Source: Arachidicoccus sp. BS20 (GTDB lineage: Bacteria; Bacteroidota; Bacteroidia; Chitinophagales; Chitinophagaceae). Taken from it: a DNA stretch of 64,000 nucleotides. The stretch covers positions 1,736,001-1,800,000 of the forward strand of contig NZ_CP015971.1 of assembly GCF_001659705.1 (NCBI RefSeq), given 5' to 3'. How positions within the stretch are numbered: position 1 is the stretch's first letter; each line of letters starts with the position of its first letter. Position numbers and translations under genes: made by a program. The notes below the pieces were generated by a model. It had not been told where the DNA came from. It was given only the letters and a program-made list of their open reading frames with translations, and searched no databases. Of the stretch, positions 16,403-25,168 are shown in pieces.

Positions 16403-16436
16403 AAAAAAGAGAGATTGATAAAATCAACCTCTCTCC
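16403..16436 (-). terminator. terminator directly after rpoB
   Basis: On the minus strand the stem AGAGAGGTTGAT-ttt-ATCAATCTCTCT is followed by TTTTTTATG. It starts about 25 bp after the rpoB stop codon, so rpoB transcription should end here and not run into rpoC. Confidence 0.85.
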
Positions 16437-16459
16437 TCTTTTATTTAATAACTAAACAA

Positions 16460-19400
16460 CTATTCAAATCTTAAATCCAATCCTAAACCGCGCAACTCGT
16501 GAACCAATACATTGAATGATTCAGGAACGCTCGGACGAGGAATATTATCGCCTTTCACAATAGCTTCATACGTTTTCGCACGACCGATAATATCGTCAGA
16601 CTTGATTGTCAGCAATTCCTGCAAAATGTTGGATGCGCCATAAGCTTCGAGCGCCCATACTTCCATTTCCCCGAAACGCTGACCACCGAATTGCGCTTTA
16701 CCGCCCAAAGGCTGTTGCGTAATCAAGCTGTATGGTCCAATAGAACGTGCGTGCATTTTGTCATCCACCATGTGGTGCAGCTTAATCATGTAGATAACGC
16801 CCACAGTAGCTTTCTGGTCAAAACGTTCGCCGGTTTCTCCATCGTACAAGTAGGTATGACCCATTGACGGGATTCCTGCATCTTCGCAATATTTTGCAAT
16901 TTCTTCAGGAGAAGCGCCGTCGAAAATCGGCGTAGCAAATTTCATGTTCAGTTTTTTACCGCACCATCCGAGAATGGTTTCGTAAATCTGTCCAAGGTTC
17001 ATACGCGAAGGTACACCCAACGGGTTCAATACAATATCAACCGGAGTTCCATCTTCAAGGAACGGCATATCTTCTGCACGTACAATTTTTGCAACAATAC
17101 CTTTATTACCGTGGCGACCTGCCATTTTATCGCCAACTTTCAGCTTACGCTTAACAGCAAGATATACTTTGGCAAGTTTCAACACACCGGCAGGCAATTC
17201 ATCGCCGATAGATATGTTGAACTTTTCACGCTTGTAACGTCCAAGTTCTTCGTTGTATTTGATATTATAGTTGTGTAACAAAATGTTGATTTGACTATCA
17301 ACCGTTTCATCACCGGTCCAACCCAACGGATTTACATTTTGATAATCAACGCCATTCAGGTTTTTGCTGTTGAATTTAGCCCCCTTGCCGATTAATACTT
17401 CGCCGAAGTTATTGCTAACACCTGTGGAAGTTTTGTCTTTCAACAAACTCTGCAATTTGCTCAACAACAATTCTTTTACAGCCGCGGCATTTTCCTGATG
17501 CGTTTTTTCTATTTTTTCCAATTGCGCTTTTTCACGCACTTTGCTGTTTTTATCTTTCTTAGCGCGTTGGAATAATTTCTTGTCGATAACCACACCTTCC
17601 GTTCCGTTTGGCGCTTTCAGAGAAGCATCTTTTGCATCGCCGGCTTTATCTCCAAAGATTGCGCGAAGTAATTTTTCCTCCGGCGTCGGGTCACTTTCTC
17701 CTTTCGGAGTGATTTTACCGATCAGAATATCGCCTTCACGAACTGTTGCACCGATGCGGATAATTCCGTGCTCATCCAAATCTTTAGTGGCTTCTTCGGA
17801 AATATTCGGAATATCGGATGTCAATTCTTCTTCGCCGAGTTTTGTATCGCGTACTTCCAATTCATATTCTTCAATATGAACAGAAGTAAACAAGTCTTCA
17901 CGAACAACTTTTTCGTTGATTACAATCGCATCTTCAAAGTTGTAACCTTTCCACGGCATAAACGCAACCTGTAAGTTACGACCCAGAGCCAATTCGCCAT
18001 CTTTTGTAGCGTAACCTTCTGTCAAGAAATCGCCTTTCTTTACAACTTGTCCTTTCTTCACAGCAGGGCGCAAGTTGATGGAAGTTGCCTGGTTGGTTTT
18101 GATAAATTTGGTTAATCTGTATACCACCAAATCATCTTCAAAAGAAACCAAACGGTCAGCGTCATTTCTATTATAACGAACGTGAACTTCACGTGCATCT
18201 ACAAATTCTACAACACCATCGCCTTCTGCATGAATCTGGATACGTGCGTCGCGAGCCGCTTTGCCCTCCAGACCTGTACCTACAATCGGCGCCTGCGGAA
18301 GCAATAACGGAACCGCCTGACGTTGCATATTTGAACCCATTAGCGCACGGTTGGCATCGTCATGTTCGAGGAACGGAATCAAAGACGCGGACAAACCTAC
18401 AATTTGGTTGGGCGCAACGTCCATGAATTCGACTTCACTTTTGTCCAGTACAGGGAAATCGCCCGTTTCGCGGCTAATGATTCTGTCTTCTATGAAAACA
18501 CCTTTATCGTCCAAAGGCACGCTGCTCTGTGCAATTTTTGCAGTATCTTCTTCTTCTGCACTCAGGAATCTTAAATGTTTCAAATCTACTTTACCATCAT
18601 GCACTTCGTGATAAGGCGTTTCGATAAAGCCCATATCGTTGATTTTCGCATGAACGCAAAGCGTAGAAATCAAACCGATGTTCGGTCCTTCCGGCGTTTC
18701 AATCGTACACAAACGACCATAGTGGGAATAGTGCACGTCGCGCACTTCAAAGCCCGCACGTTCACGGCTCAAACCGCCCGGTCCGAGCGCGGAGATACGA
18801 CGCTTGTGCGTAATTTCCGACAATGGATTGGTTTGGTCTAAAAACTGCGACAACTGAGAAGTTCCGAAGAAGGAATTGATAACGGAAGATAATGTTCTTG
18901 CATTAATCAAATCAACCGGCGTAAATACTTCATTGTCGCGCACGTTCATACGCTCGCGAATGGTACGCGCCATACGCGCTAAACCTACGCCAAACTGAGC
19001 GTACAACTGCTCGCCTACTGTACGTACACGACGATTGCTCAAGTGGTCAATATCATCTATTTCGGCTTTACCGTTTGTAAGGCGAACCAAATATTTGATG
19101 ATTTCAATAATATCTTCTTTGGTAAGAACTTTCGTTCCTAATTTCTGCTTAACTTCAAGCTTGCGGTTGATTTTGTAACGACCCACTTCGCCTAAATCGT
19201 AACGCTTGTCGCTAAAGAACAATTTGTCAATGATACCGCGAGCGGTTTCGTTATCCGGCGCATCTGCACCACGCAACTGACGATAAATAAATTGAACTGC
19301 TTCCAGTTCAGAATTGGTAGTATCTTTATTCAATGTGTTGTAGATGATTGCGTAATCGCCGCCAACATCTTCACGCTGAATGAACACGCTTTTCACTTCC

Positions 19401-20263
19401 AAATCGGCAATTACCTGAATTGCCTCTTCGTCCAAAATGGTATCGCGTTCCAACACAACCTCATTACGCTCGAGCGACACAACTTCTCCGGTATCTTCAT
19501 CCACAAAATCTTCTACCCATGCTTTTAATACACGAGCAGCGAGTTTTTGCCCGATGTGTTTTTCCAAAGCCTTTTTATCGGCAGGAACTTCTGTTGCCAT
19601 ACCGAACAAAGTCAAAATATCTTTATCCGTTTCGAAGCCAATAGAACGCAGCAAAGTAGTAACCGGGAATTTCTTCTTACGGTCGATGTATGCGTACATC
19701 ACATTGTTGATGTCGGTAGCAAATTCCATCCACGCACCTTTGAAAGGAATAACGCGGGCAGAATAAATTTTTGTTCCGTTTGGATGCGTTGATTGTCCGA
19801 AGAATACACCGGGAGAACGATGCAACTGAGAAACAATTACACGTTCAGCACCATTGATAACGAATGTACCACGCGGCGTCATATACGGAATATTTCCCAA
19901 GAAAACGTCCTGTACAATTGTCTGGAAATCGATATGCTCTTCGTCATTACAGCTCAAGCGCAACTTGGCTTTCAGAGGAACTGCATACGTTAAACCACGT
20001 TCCATACATTCTTCAATGGAATAACGCGGCGGGTCAACGAAATAGTCCAAAAATTCCAGCACGAAAATGTTACGCGTGTCCGTGATAGGGAAATTTTCCT
20101 TGAATACACGGAAAAGACCTTCGTTGTTACGCTTGTCGGGCGTTGTTTCTAACTGGAAAAATTCGCGGAAAGATTCTAACTGAATGTCTAATAAATCAGG
20201 TGTTTCAGCAAGGTGTTTCGTTTTACCAAAGCTGACCCTGTTGTGAAGTTTTGTTGATGACAT
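16460..20263 (-). CDS. rpoB: DNA-directed RNA polymerase subunit beta
   Basis: A 1267-residue beta subunit, full length for Bacteroidota. Recognisable regions include '[27 protein letters not shown]', the rifampicin region '[16 protein letters not shown]' with '[21 protein letters not shown]' (the D, H and S positions that mutate in resistance are wild type), '[19 protein letters not shown]', '[13 protein letters not shown]', '[16 protein letters not shown]' and the C-terminal '[24 protein letters not shown]'. It has its own promoter and terminator. Unusually, no rplJ/rplL gene precedes it and rpoC does not follow: the flanks are an ATP-grasp-like gene and a GH35 gene. Confidence 0.98.
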   Translation of the reverse strand: MSSTKLHNRVSFGKTKHLAETPDLLDIQLESFREFFQLETTPDKRNNEGLFRVFKENFPITDTRNIFVLEFLDYFVDPPRYSIEECMERGLTYAVPLKAKLRLSCNDEEHIDFQTIVQDVFLGNIPYMTPRGTFVINGAERVIVSQLHRSPGVFFGQSTHPNGTKIYSARVIPFKGAWMEFATDINNVMYAYIDRKKKFPVTTLLRSIGFETDKDILTLFGMATEVPADKKALEKHIGQKLAARVLKAWVEDFVDEDTGEVVSLERNEVVLERDTILDEEAIQVIADLEVKSVFIQREDVGGDYAIIYNTLNKDTTNSELEAVQFIYRQLRGADAPDNETARGIIDKLFFSDKRYDLGEVGRYKINRKLEVKQKLGTKVLTKEDIIEIIKYLVRLTNGKAEIDDIDHLSNRRVRTVGEQLYAQFGVGLARMARTIRERMNVRDNEVFTPVDLINARTLSSVINSFFGTSQLSQFLDQTNPLSEITHKRRISALGPGGLSRERAGFEVRDVHYSHYGRLCTIETPEGPNIGLISTLCVHAKINDMGFIETPYHEVHDGKVDLKHLRFLSAEEEDTAKIAQSSVPLDDKGVFIEDRIISRETGDFPVLDKSEVEFMDVAPNQIVGLSASLIPFLEHDDANRALMGSNMQRQAVPLLLPQAPIVGTGLEGKAARDARIQIHAEGDGVVEFVDAREVHVRYNRNDADRLVSFEDDLVVYRLTKFIKTNQATSINLRPAVKKGQVVKKGDFLTEGYATKDGELALGRNLQVAFMPWKGYNFEDAIVINEKVVREDLFTSVHIEEYELEVRDTKLGEEELTSDIPNISEEATKDLDEHGIIRIGATVREGDILIGKITPKGESDPTPEEKLLRAIFGDKAGDAKDASLKAPNGTEGVVIDKKLFQRAKKDKNSKVREKAQLEKIEKTHQENAAAVKELLLSKLQSLLKDKTSTGVSNNFGEVLIGKGAKFNSKNLNGVDYQNVNPLGWTGDETVDSQINILLHNYNIKYNEELGRYKREKFNISIGDELPAGVLKLAKVYLAVKRKLKVGDKMAGRHGNKGIVAKIVRAEDMPFLEDGTPVDIVLNPLGVPSRMNLGQIYETILGWCGKKLNMKFATPIFDGASPEEIAKYCEDAGIPSMGHTYLYDGETGERFDQKATVGVIYMIKLHHMVDDKMHARSIGPYSLITQQPLGGKAQFGGQRFGEMEVWALEAYGASNILQELLTIKSDDIIGRAKTYEAIVKGDNIPRPSVPESFNVLVHELRGLGLDLRFE

Positions 20264-20367
20264 ATCTGTATTTAACCGGTTTTATGAATTAAACCCATCT
20301 GAAAATATACGAAAAATTTGCGCAGTTTCTCCTATATTTTTTGTATTCAGATTGGATTAAAGGGCAA

Positions 20368-20398
20368 CAAAGGTACAAATTGTATTGAAACCTGCAAA
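20368..20398 (-). promoter_or_regulatory. rpoB: consensus Bacteroidota promoter for rpoB
   Basis: On the minus strand TTTG (20398-20395) is followed after exactly 19 bp by TACCTTTG (20375-20368), the same boxes and spacing as the tRNA-Glu promoter. The predicted leader is about 100 nt before the rpoB ATG. It lies just upstream of rpoB and downstream of the preceding gene's stop at 20406, so rpoB is an independent unit. Confidence 0.8.
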
Positions 20399-20405
20399 AA
20401 GTATT

Positions 20406-21602
20406 TTATTCTTCAAAAAGAGCAAAACTTCCGCCCACCCATGTTTTATTTTTATTTAATGCAACACTTATCATATTTCCTTTGGTAAGGCGTGCCAAAT
20501 TGTAAGCTGCTACCGGGCGGGAAGCTCCTTTTTCCCAGAAATAAAAAAGGCGAATTTCGGCTTTGGCATTTTCGTCGGGCGTTTTAATAGCAGATGCGTA
20601 TTTTACTTTTTTCTGTAAAATATAATTTTCCTTATCAGAGATTTCATCAATATTCTCTTTTTTCACATCAATAATAACGCCGTTGCCGGCAAATGAAAAC
20701 AAAGGCTTCAGCACATAATTTTCCAAATCGTCGGGGATTTCTTTCAAGTCTTTTAGAAAGAAAGTCTCGGGAACGTTCGGATGCTTCAAAAACGGTAATG
20801 TATATTTACTTACGCGGTAAAACCAGTTTGAATGTGTAATCCATTCGACATCCAAATCGTCAAACAAAATTTTTGCTTTACTCTGCACACCAGGCGCTTG
20901 CCGATGAAGTTCATCAAAAATCAGACGATTGTATATACGCTCAATTTTAATCTTATCTCCGTCCTTGATATAAAATAAATCTCTGTTTTCTTTTATCAAA
21001 TCAGTTACACATACCGTTTCTATACCGAGATATTTTTTTGTGTAAAGAAAATCTATCCTGGTTTTTTGTTGGTCGGGAAATATTTCTAAGAGAATTGTAT
21101 GCTCAGGATTGTTATCTCCTACCAATATTTTTTCCAACAAATGAATTGCTTTTTCTTCACTATATCCATTTAAAAACGGTGTGAAGTTTTTGGGGAAATT
21201 GTATGCAACATCTCCCGATTTGTATTGATGCAATTGATAAGCAAATAACGAAGGGAAAGCCTGCATCTCAACCAGCATCGGCTCGTATTCATCGGCTCCG
21301 TTTTCACAAATTCCGAAATCCAGAATCAGGAAATGCGGGTGTTGTTCATCGCCTGCAACTTTTATATTTCCGGGAATAGCATTCTGTGTAAGCTGCTTAA
21401 ATTCGGGGGACAATATTTTGTCAATAACAGCTTCGCCGGCGGAGAGCATTTTTTCTTTAAACCCTTTATCGACAAAAACAGGAGTTTCCGCAATTCTAAA
21501 ATCCAATGTACCCGGAAAATCTTTTTCGAGATAAGCAAGATAATTTTTGTATTTATCTTCGGAAAAATGATTGTTGAAATCATTCCTGATTGTAGTTATC
21601 AT
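20406..21602 (-). CDS. hypothetical protein with ATP-grasp-like C-terminal region
   Basis: A 398-residue protein, start chosen at the ATG at 21602 (an upstream in-frame start adds a hydrophobic non-conserved leader). No family name is certain. The C-terminal half shows ATP-grasp-like features: 'NYVLKPLFSFAGNGVIIDV' (a K followed by a G-rich loop), 'NYILQKKVKYASAI' and 'KAEIRLFYFWEKGA', which resemble the ATP-binding lysines and the E-x-R strand of ATP-grasp ligases. The first half has conserved 'GENGADEYEPMLVEMQAFPSLFAYQ'-type acidic residues. No partner gene is evident; rpoB follows 142 bp downstream with its own promoter. Confidence 0.7.
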   Translation of the reverse strand: MITTIRNDFNNHFSEDKYKNYLAYLEKDFPGTLDFRIAETPVFVDKGFKEKMLSAGEAVIDKILSPEFKQLTQNAIPGNIKVAGDEQHPHFLILDFGICENGADEYEPMLVEMQAFPSLFAYQLHQYKSGDVAYNFPKNFTPFLNGYSEEKAIHLLEKILVGDNNPEHTILLEIFPDQQKTRIDFLYTKKYLGIETVCVTDLIKENRDLFYIKDGDKIKIERIYNRLIFDELHRQAPGVQSKAKILFDDLDVEWITHSNWFYRVSKYTLPFLKHPNVPETFFLKDLKEIPDDLENYVLKPLFSFAGNGVIIDVKKENIDEISDKENYILQKKVKYASAIKTPDENAKAEIRLFYFWEKGASRPVAAYNLARLTKGNMISVALNKNKTWVGGSFALFEE

Positions 21603-21642
21603 AATTGGTAAATAGTGTTTTAATAACCGAATATACAAAAAC

Positions 21643-21677
21643 AAAACAGGCGTACAACTTTCTTGTACACCTGTTTT
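21643..21677 (-). terminator. terminator after the tonB operon
   Basis: Near-perfect 15-bp stem AAAACAGGCGTACAA / TTGTACACCTGTTTT with a 5-nt loop; on the minus strand it is followed by GTTTTTG. It lies about 20 bp past the tonB stop. Confidence 0.85.
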
Positions 21678-21697
21678 GAAAAAATATACATAGCCCT

Positions 21698-22546
21698 TTA
21701 TTCAGAGATGTTAAACACAATCCCTTGTTTTTGGCGATATGTTACTTGTCTTCCGTTTTGAATTGCAGGTATCCATTTAGGACCACGTTCAATTACACGT
21801 ACAGCTTCAGCGGCAGTTCCGTAATCAGGATTTGGCGCGCTAATGGCTTTTACCTCAGAAATGGAACCATCGCGGCTTACGAGAAAAGAAACAATTACTT
21901 TATAGGTTCCGGGAGGTGCTCCATTATCAGACGGCGTATTTTCTCTCAAATTGCTTCTTAAATAACGTTGCCAAGCTTCCATTCCACCGGGGAATTTCGC
22001 TTCAACCTGAACAGAAGTAAATTCTTTGTCATAATCTCCCGTACCGGTTCCTGTACCCGGACCTTTGCCTGTACCACCAATACCGTGAACTTCCGGCGGA
22101 GCGGCTAAAGCTCCGTTTACTTTCAAACCATGCTGCGTAACCGGTCCTATGGTCAACTTCTCGTCTTGTTTCGGAGGAGTTTCATCAGGCTTTACCTGGT
22201 CGTCTTTTACCACTTTCGGCACCGTAAATTTCTTCATCTCAATTTTAGGAGGCGCTGCTGCCGGTGGTGGTGGTGGTGGTTGAACTTTTTTTGGCGGAGG
22301 TGGCTCTTTGTTGAACTTCTGAATATTTACATCCGCCACATGCATTACCGGCTTTTTCACTTCCGGTTTATTTTTACTCAAGTAAAAACCTACCAGGAAG
22401 AGAGCGATTACAATTAAAGTCGCAACCAACGCTATCACTATTCTTCTGGCATAAGTTGTTCTTAAATCGTAAGCTCCGTACGCCTTATTCCTGTTCTCGA
22501 ATATAATGTCGAGCACACTTGAATTTAAAATTTTATTAGCATCCAT
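21698..22546 (-). CDS. energy transducer TonB
   Basis: A 282-residue TonB. It has one N-terminal TM helix (about residues 33-53, 'IVIALVATLIVIALFLVGFYL'), a proline-rich periplasmic spacer ('EPPPPKKVQPPPPPPAAAPP') and a C-terminal TonB domain ('VEAKFPGGMEAWQRYLRSNLR', 'YKVIVSFLVSRDGSISEVKAI', 'GPKWIPAIQNGRQVTYRQ'). It transmits the proton motive force to outer-membrane TonB-dependent receptors such as SusC. Last gene of the exbB-exbD-exbD-tonB operon (gap 27 bp to exbD), followed by a terminator. Confidence 0.94.
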   Translation of the reverse strand: MDANKILNSSVLDIIFENRNKAYGAYDLRTTYARRIVIALVATLIVIALFLVGFYLSKNKPEVKKPVMHVADVNIQKFNKEPPPPKKVQPPPPPPAAAPPKIEMKKFTVPKVVKDDQVKPDETPPKQDEKLTIGPVTQHGLKVNGALAAPPEVHGIGGTGKGPGTGTGTGDYDKEFTSVQVEAKFPGGMEAWQRYLRSNLRENTPSDNGAPPGTYKVIVSFLVSRDGSISEVKAISAPNPDYGTAAEAVRVIERGPKWIPAIQNGRQVTYRQKQGIVFNISE

Positions 22547-22573
22547 TTCTATTATTTTTTATGAGAAAATATA

Positions 22574-23119
22574 TTAATTTCCTGGAGCATATTTTGCGTC
22601 CATATTGTCAATATCTTTCTCGTATTGCGGGTCAACCTTATTTACTAATGCGTAACGGTCTACCATATCAATTGAGAACTCATCAAGAATATCAATGATA
22701 TTTTTGTAAGTGCTTTGGTTGCCGGGCATTACTATCATGAATAGTTTAGAAGTATCGGTAGTATTTTTTTTGTTTAAAATCACTTGCCTGATATCTTTAA
22801 AATTTGAAGGATTTACATTAGACAAATCTGCCTTCAACTCCCCTTCATAATAGTAAATATTATCATTTTTACCCAACCAAATAGTTAAGGCGCCGGATTC
22901 CTGTGTTTTCTGCTCCGTTGTATTTTTATTATCATCGGGCATATTCAGGTGCATGGCATTCGGCTGGCTCATTGTTGTTGTAAACATAAAGAATGTAATC
23001 AACAAAAAACCTAAATCCACCATTGGCGTTAAATCCACACGCGTAGATAACTTCTTCCCTTTTTTGACCCCCGGACCTTTCTTATGACCGCCGCCCGACG
23101 AGGTATCTATCTCTGCCAT
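22574..23119 (-). CDS. exbD: ExbD/TolR family biopolymer transport protein (second copy)
   Basis: A 181-residue protein with the ExbD pattern: basic N-terminus ('GGGHKKGPGVKKGKKLSTRVDLTPMVDLGFLLITFFMFTTT'), one TM helix with the essential Asp ('LTPMVDLGFLLITFF') and a periplasmic domain. Second of two non-identical ExbD genes in the operon, so a heteromeric ExbD pair is possible. The gap to the first exbD is about 34 bp and to tonB about 27 bp. Confidence 0.93.
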   Translation of the reverse strand: MAEIDTSSGGGHKKGPGVKKGKKLSTRVDLTPMVDLGFLLITFFMFTTTMSQPNAMHLNMPDDNKNTTEQKTQESGALTIWLGKNDNIYYYEGELKADLSNVNPSNFKDIRQVILNKKNTTDTSKLFMIVMPGNQSTYKNIIDILDEFSIDMVDRYALVNKVDPQYEKDIDNMDAKYAPGN

Positions 23120-23153
23120 AATTGGATATTTTTAAGTTTAAAAATGTTGTTTT

Positions 23154-23855
23154 CTAATTTGATACCGTAGATTGTTCACTTTGTGCTTTCTTCCACAACT
23201 CGCTTCCCGTAGGCACACCTTCAGGATTTGTTACCATTTGGAACTTCAAAATGTTGTTTTCCGTAAGTGCGGCAATTACATTTTTGAACTGCGGGAATTT
23301 TGAAAGATTGTCGCCTTTTAAAATTACCGTAGGTTCTTTGTTACCGCCGTCATCTCCGGAAGCGCCTGTATCATCTCCACCTATTGAACCCACTGCGTTT
23401 ACAAATGCCTTCATCCATAGGGTCAGTTGATTATTGGCACTGTCCTGAATAGGAATTCCTGATAATTGTTCATTTATTTGATTGGGTTGGTACTGGCTGT
23501 AGGACTTCAAATCCTGCAAACCAACGCCAATCAGCGGCAACTTAACAAGTTTATTAATTTCGCCCGGAGTCAATCCCAAATTGTTTTGCGAGTTTAAATC
23601 GTCCAAAACAGTTCCCATCAAATCCTGCCTGTCGCAATTCAGAAACGCTTTTCCGTCTTTGTTCAAAGAAATCATGATGAAGTTCTTTTCCGGCGCTACT
23701 TTTTGCGCAACAGAACTCGGCGTATTAATAGGAATCTTCTGGTCGGGTTTAAACTTAGTCGTTAAGATAAAGAAAGTCAACAAAAGAAATGCCACATCAC
23801 AAAACGGCGTCATATCTACTGCTGTACTTTTACGTGGTAATTTGGCTCTTCCCAT
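23154..23855 (-). CDS. exbD: ExbD/TolR family biopolymer transport protein (first copy)
   Basis: A 233-residue ExbD, longer than the other copy. It begins 'MGRAKLPRKSTAVDMTPFCDVAFLLLTFFILTTKF', with the proton-path Asp in 'MTPFCDVAFLL'. The periplasmic part is long and contains a Gly/Asp-rich low-complexity loop ('GGDDTGASGDDGGNKEP') near residue 165. It works with ExbB to form the proton-driven motor of TonB. Located between exbB and the second exbD. Confidence 0.93.
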   Translation of the reverse strand: MGRAKLPRKSTAVDMTPFCDVAFLLLTFFILTTKFKPDQKIPINTPSSVAQKVAPEKNFIMISLNKDGKAFLNCDRQDLMGTVLDDLNSQNNLGLTPGEINKLVKLPLIGVGLQDLKSYSQYQPNQINEQLSGIPIQDSANNQLTLWMKAFVNAVGSIGGDDTGASGDDGGNKEPTVILKGDNLSKFPQFKNVIAALTENNILKFQMVTNPEGVPTGSELWKKAQSEQSTVSN

Positions 23856-23969
23856 TGTTTTTAATTTATTTTACTTCATTAATAAGATGCAGAAACATCT
23901 CTTTTTCCATAAATTTTTTCTGATTTTTTTTCGACAGGAGAAAATTTTAAGATTTTCTCCCGGAACCAA

Positions 23970-24833
23970 TTATTTATAGTTAGAAGCAAAACTTTGCGTT
24001 AAAGTAAAGCCGGATTCGTCAATACCGTAAGTGATACCATCGATTCTTGTAGTAAGTACGTTGTACATAACTACCGCGATGGCAGACGTACCGATACCGA
24101 GCGCCGTGTTATACAACGCTTCCGAGATACCTTGGGACAACTGTGCAGATGCGTTTCCACCTTCGCTGCTTGCCAAAGATGCGAACGAACGAATCATACC
24201 TAATACCGTTCCCAACAATCCGGTCAATGTTGCTACCGAAGTAATAGTTGATAAAAACACGAGGTTCTTTTCCAACATTGGCAATTCCAATGCCGTTGCT
24301 TCTTCGATTTCTTTTTGAATGTTTAATACTTTTTGTTCTGTGTCCAGTTCTGTATTTGTAATCATTTCTTTGTATTTCAAAAGACCGGATTTCATTACAT
24401 TACCAACACTTCCTTTTTGTTTGTCGCACAAAGCAATGGCTTTATCTACATCTTTGTTTGCAAGATTATATTGAACATTGCGGATAAATTCTCCAATATT
24501 ACCTTTACCCAATGCTCTTGAAATTGTAAGTACTCTTTCGATAGAGAAAGTAATTACGATCAGGAACAAACCAATCAATACCGGTACAAGAATACCGCCC
24601 TGATACATACGCGCAATTGGTGTTTTGGGGTCTTCGTGTTGGGGCCAAAAACCACCCGCCGCATCCGGCTTGTTGAAGTTTGAAGAACTACCTAATGCGA
24701 AACGCCAAATAATGTAACCTAATACAATTGCCAAGATTGGCGCAATCCACGAAATAGCATTCGAGCTCTTCTTAGGTTTTACATTTGAAACTGTCTTTAC
24801 TGCTGCTTGGGCAGTTGGTTTAATTTCAGCCAT
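23970..24833 (-). CDS. exbB: MotA/TolQ/ExbB proton channel family protein
   Basis: A 287-residue ExbB; the ATG at 24833 is chosen because the conserved part starts 'MAEIKPTAQAAVKTVSNV', while an alternative start 81 bp upstream adds unlikely sequence. TM helices are seen at about residues 28-46, 78-100 and, in the conserved channel part, around 'LVFLSTITSVATLTGLLGTVLGMIRSFASLAS' and 'GISEALYNTALGIGTSAIAVVMYNVL'. This is the conserved ExbB/TolQ signature. First gene of the exbB-exbD-exbD-tonB operon. The 335-bp upstream gap holds its promoter region and that of the divergent metalloprotease. Confidence 0.94.
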   Translation of the reverse strand: MAEIKPTAQAAVKTVSNVKPKKSSNAISWIAPILAIVLGYIIWRFALGSSSNFNKPDAAGGFWPQHEDPKTPIARMYQGGILVPVLIGLFLIVITFSIERVLTISRALGKGNIGEFIRNVQYNLANKDVDKAIALCDKQKGSVGNVMKSGLLKYKEMITNTELDTEQKVLNIQKEIEEATALELPMLEKNLVFLSTITSVATLTGLLGTVLGMIRSFASLASSEGGNASAQLSQGISEALYNTALGIGTSAIAVVMYNVLTTRIDGITYGIDESGFTLTQSFASNYK

Positions 24834-25168
24834 GATGAAATTTTTTTTTGAATGAATAACTGTGTTTAAATGATTTTTATGCCACAATGCTAAGAAATTT
24901 TTTAAATTAAACAAGAAATTCTTATTTATATTTTTAACAATTATATCTCAGCAATGGACGAGCAAATTATAAATTTTATTTTACCCAACAAGTTTTTATA
25001 TCTTTTTTTATAATTTTTATGAATTCGATATACTACACAACCCCTCCTTTTTAATAACCGTTCATAACAAATATTGACCGATTCTCACTGTTTTATACCA
25101 ACAGATGTTTGAACAATATATAACCTTATTTTTGCATTCATTTTTATCACTTCAAACAAAATTGTACA
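24834..25168. other. divergent intergenic region between exbB and the metalloprotease
   Basis: 335 bp, very AT-rich, with no ORF. A -7-like TATTTTTG (25127-25134) lies 35 bp before the metalloprotease ATG; a TTTG occurs at 25108-25111 but is only 15 bp from it, not the usual 19. On the exbB side TTTG with 19 bp spacing precedes only a poor -7 match. I see no RNA gene or strong palindrome here. Confidence 0.5.
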
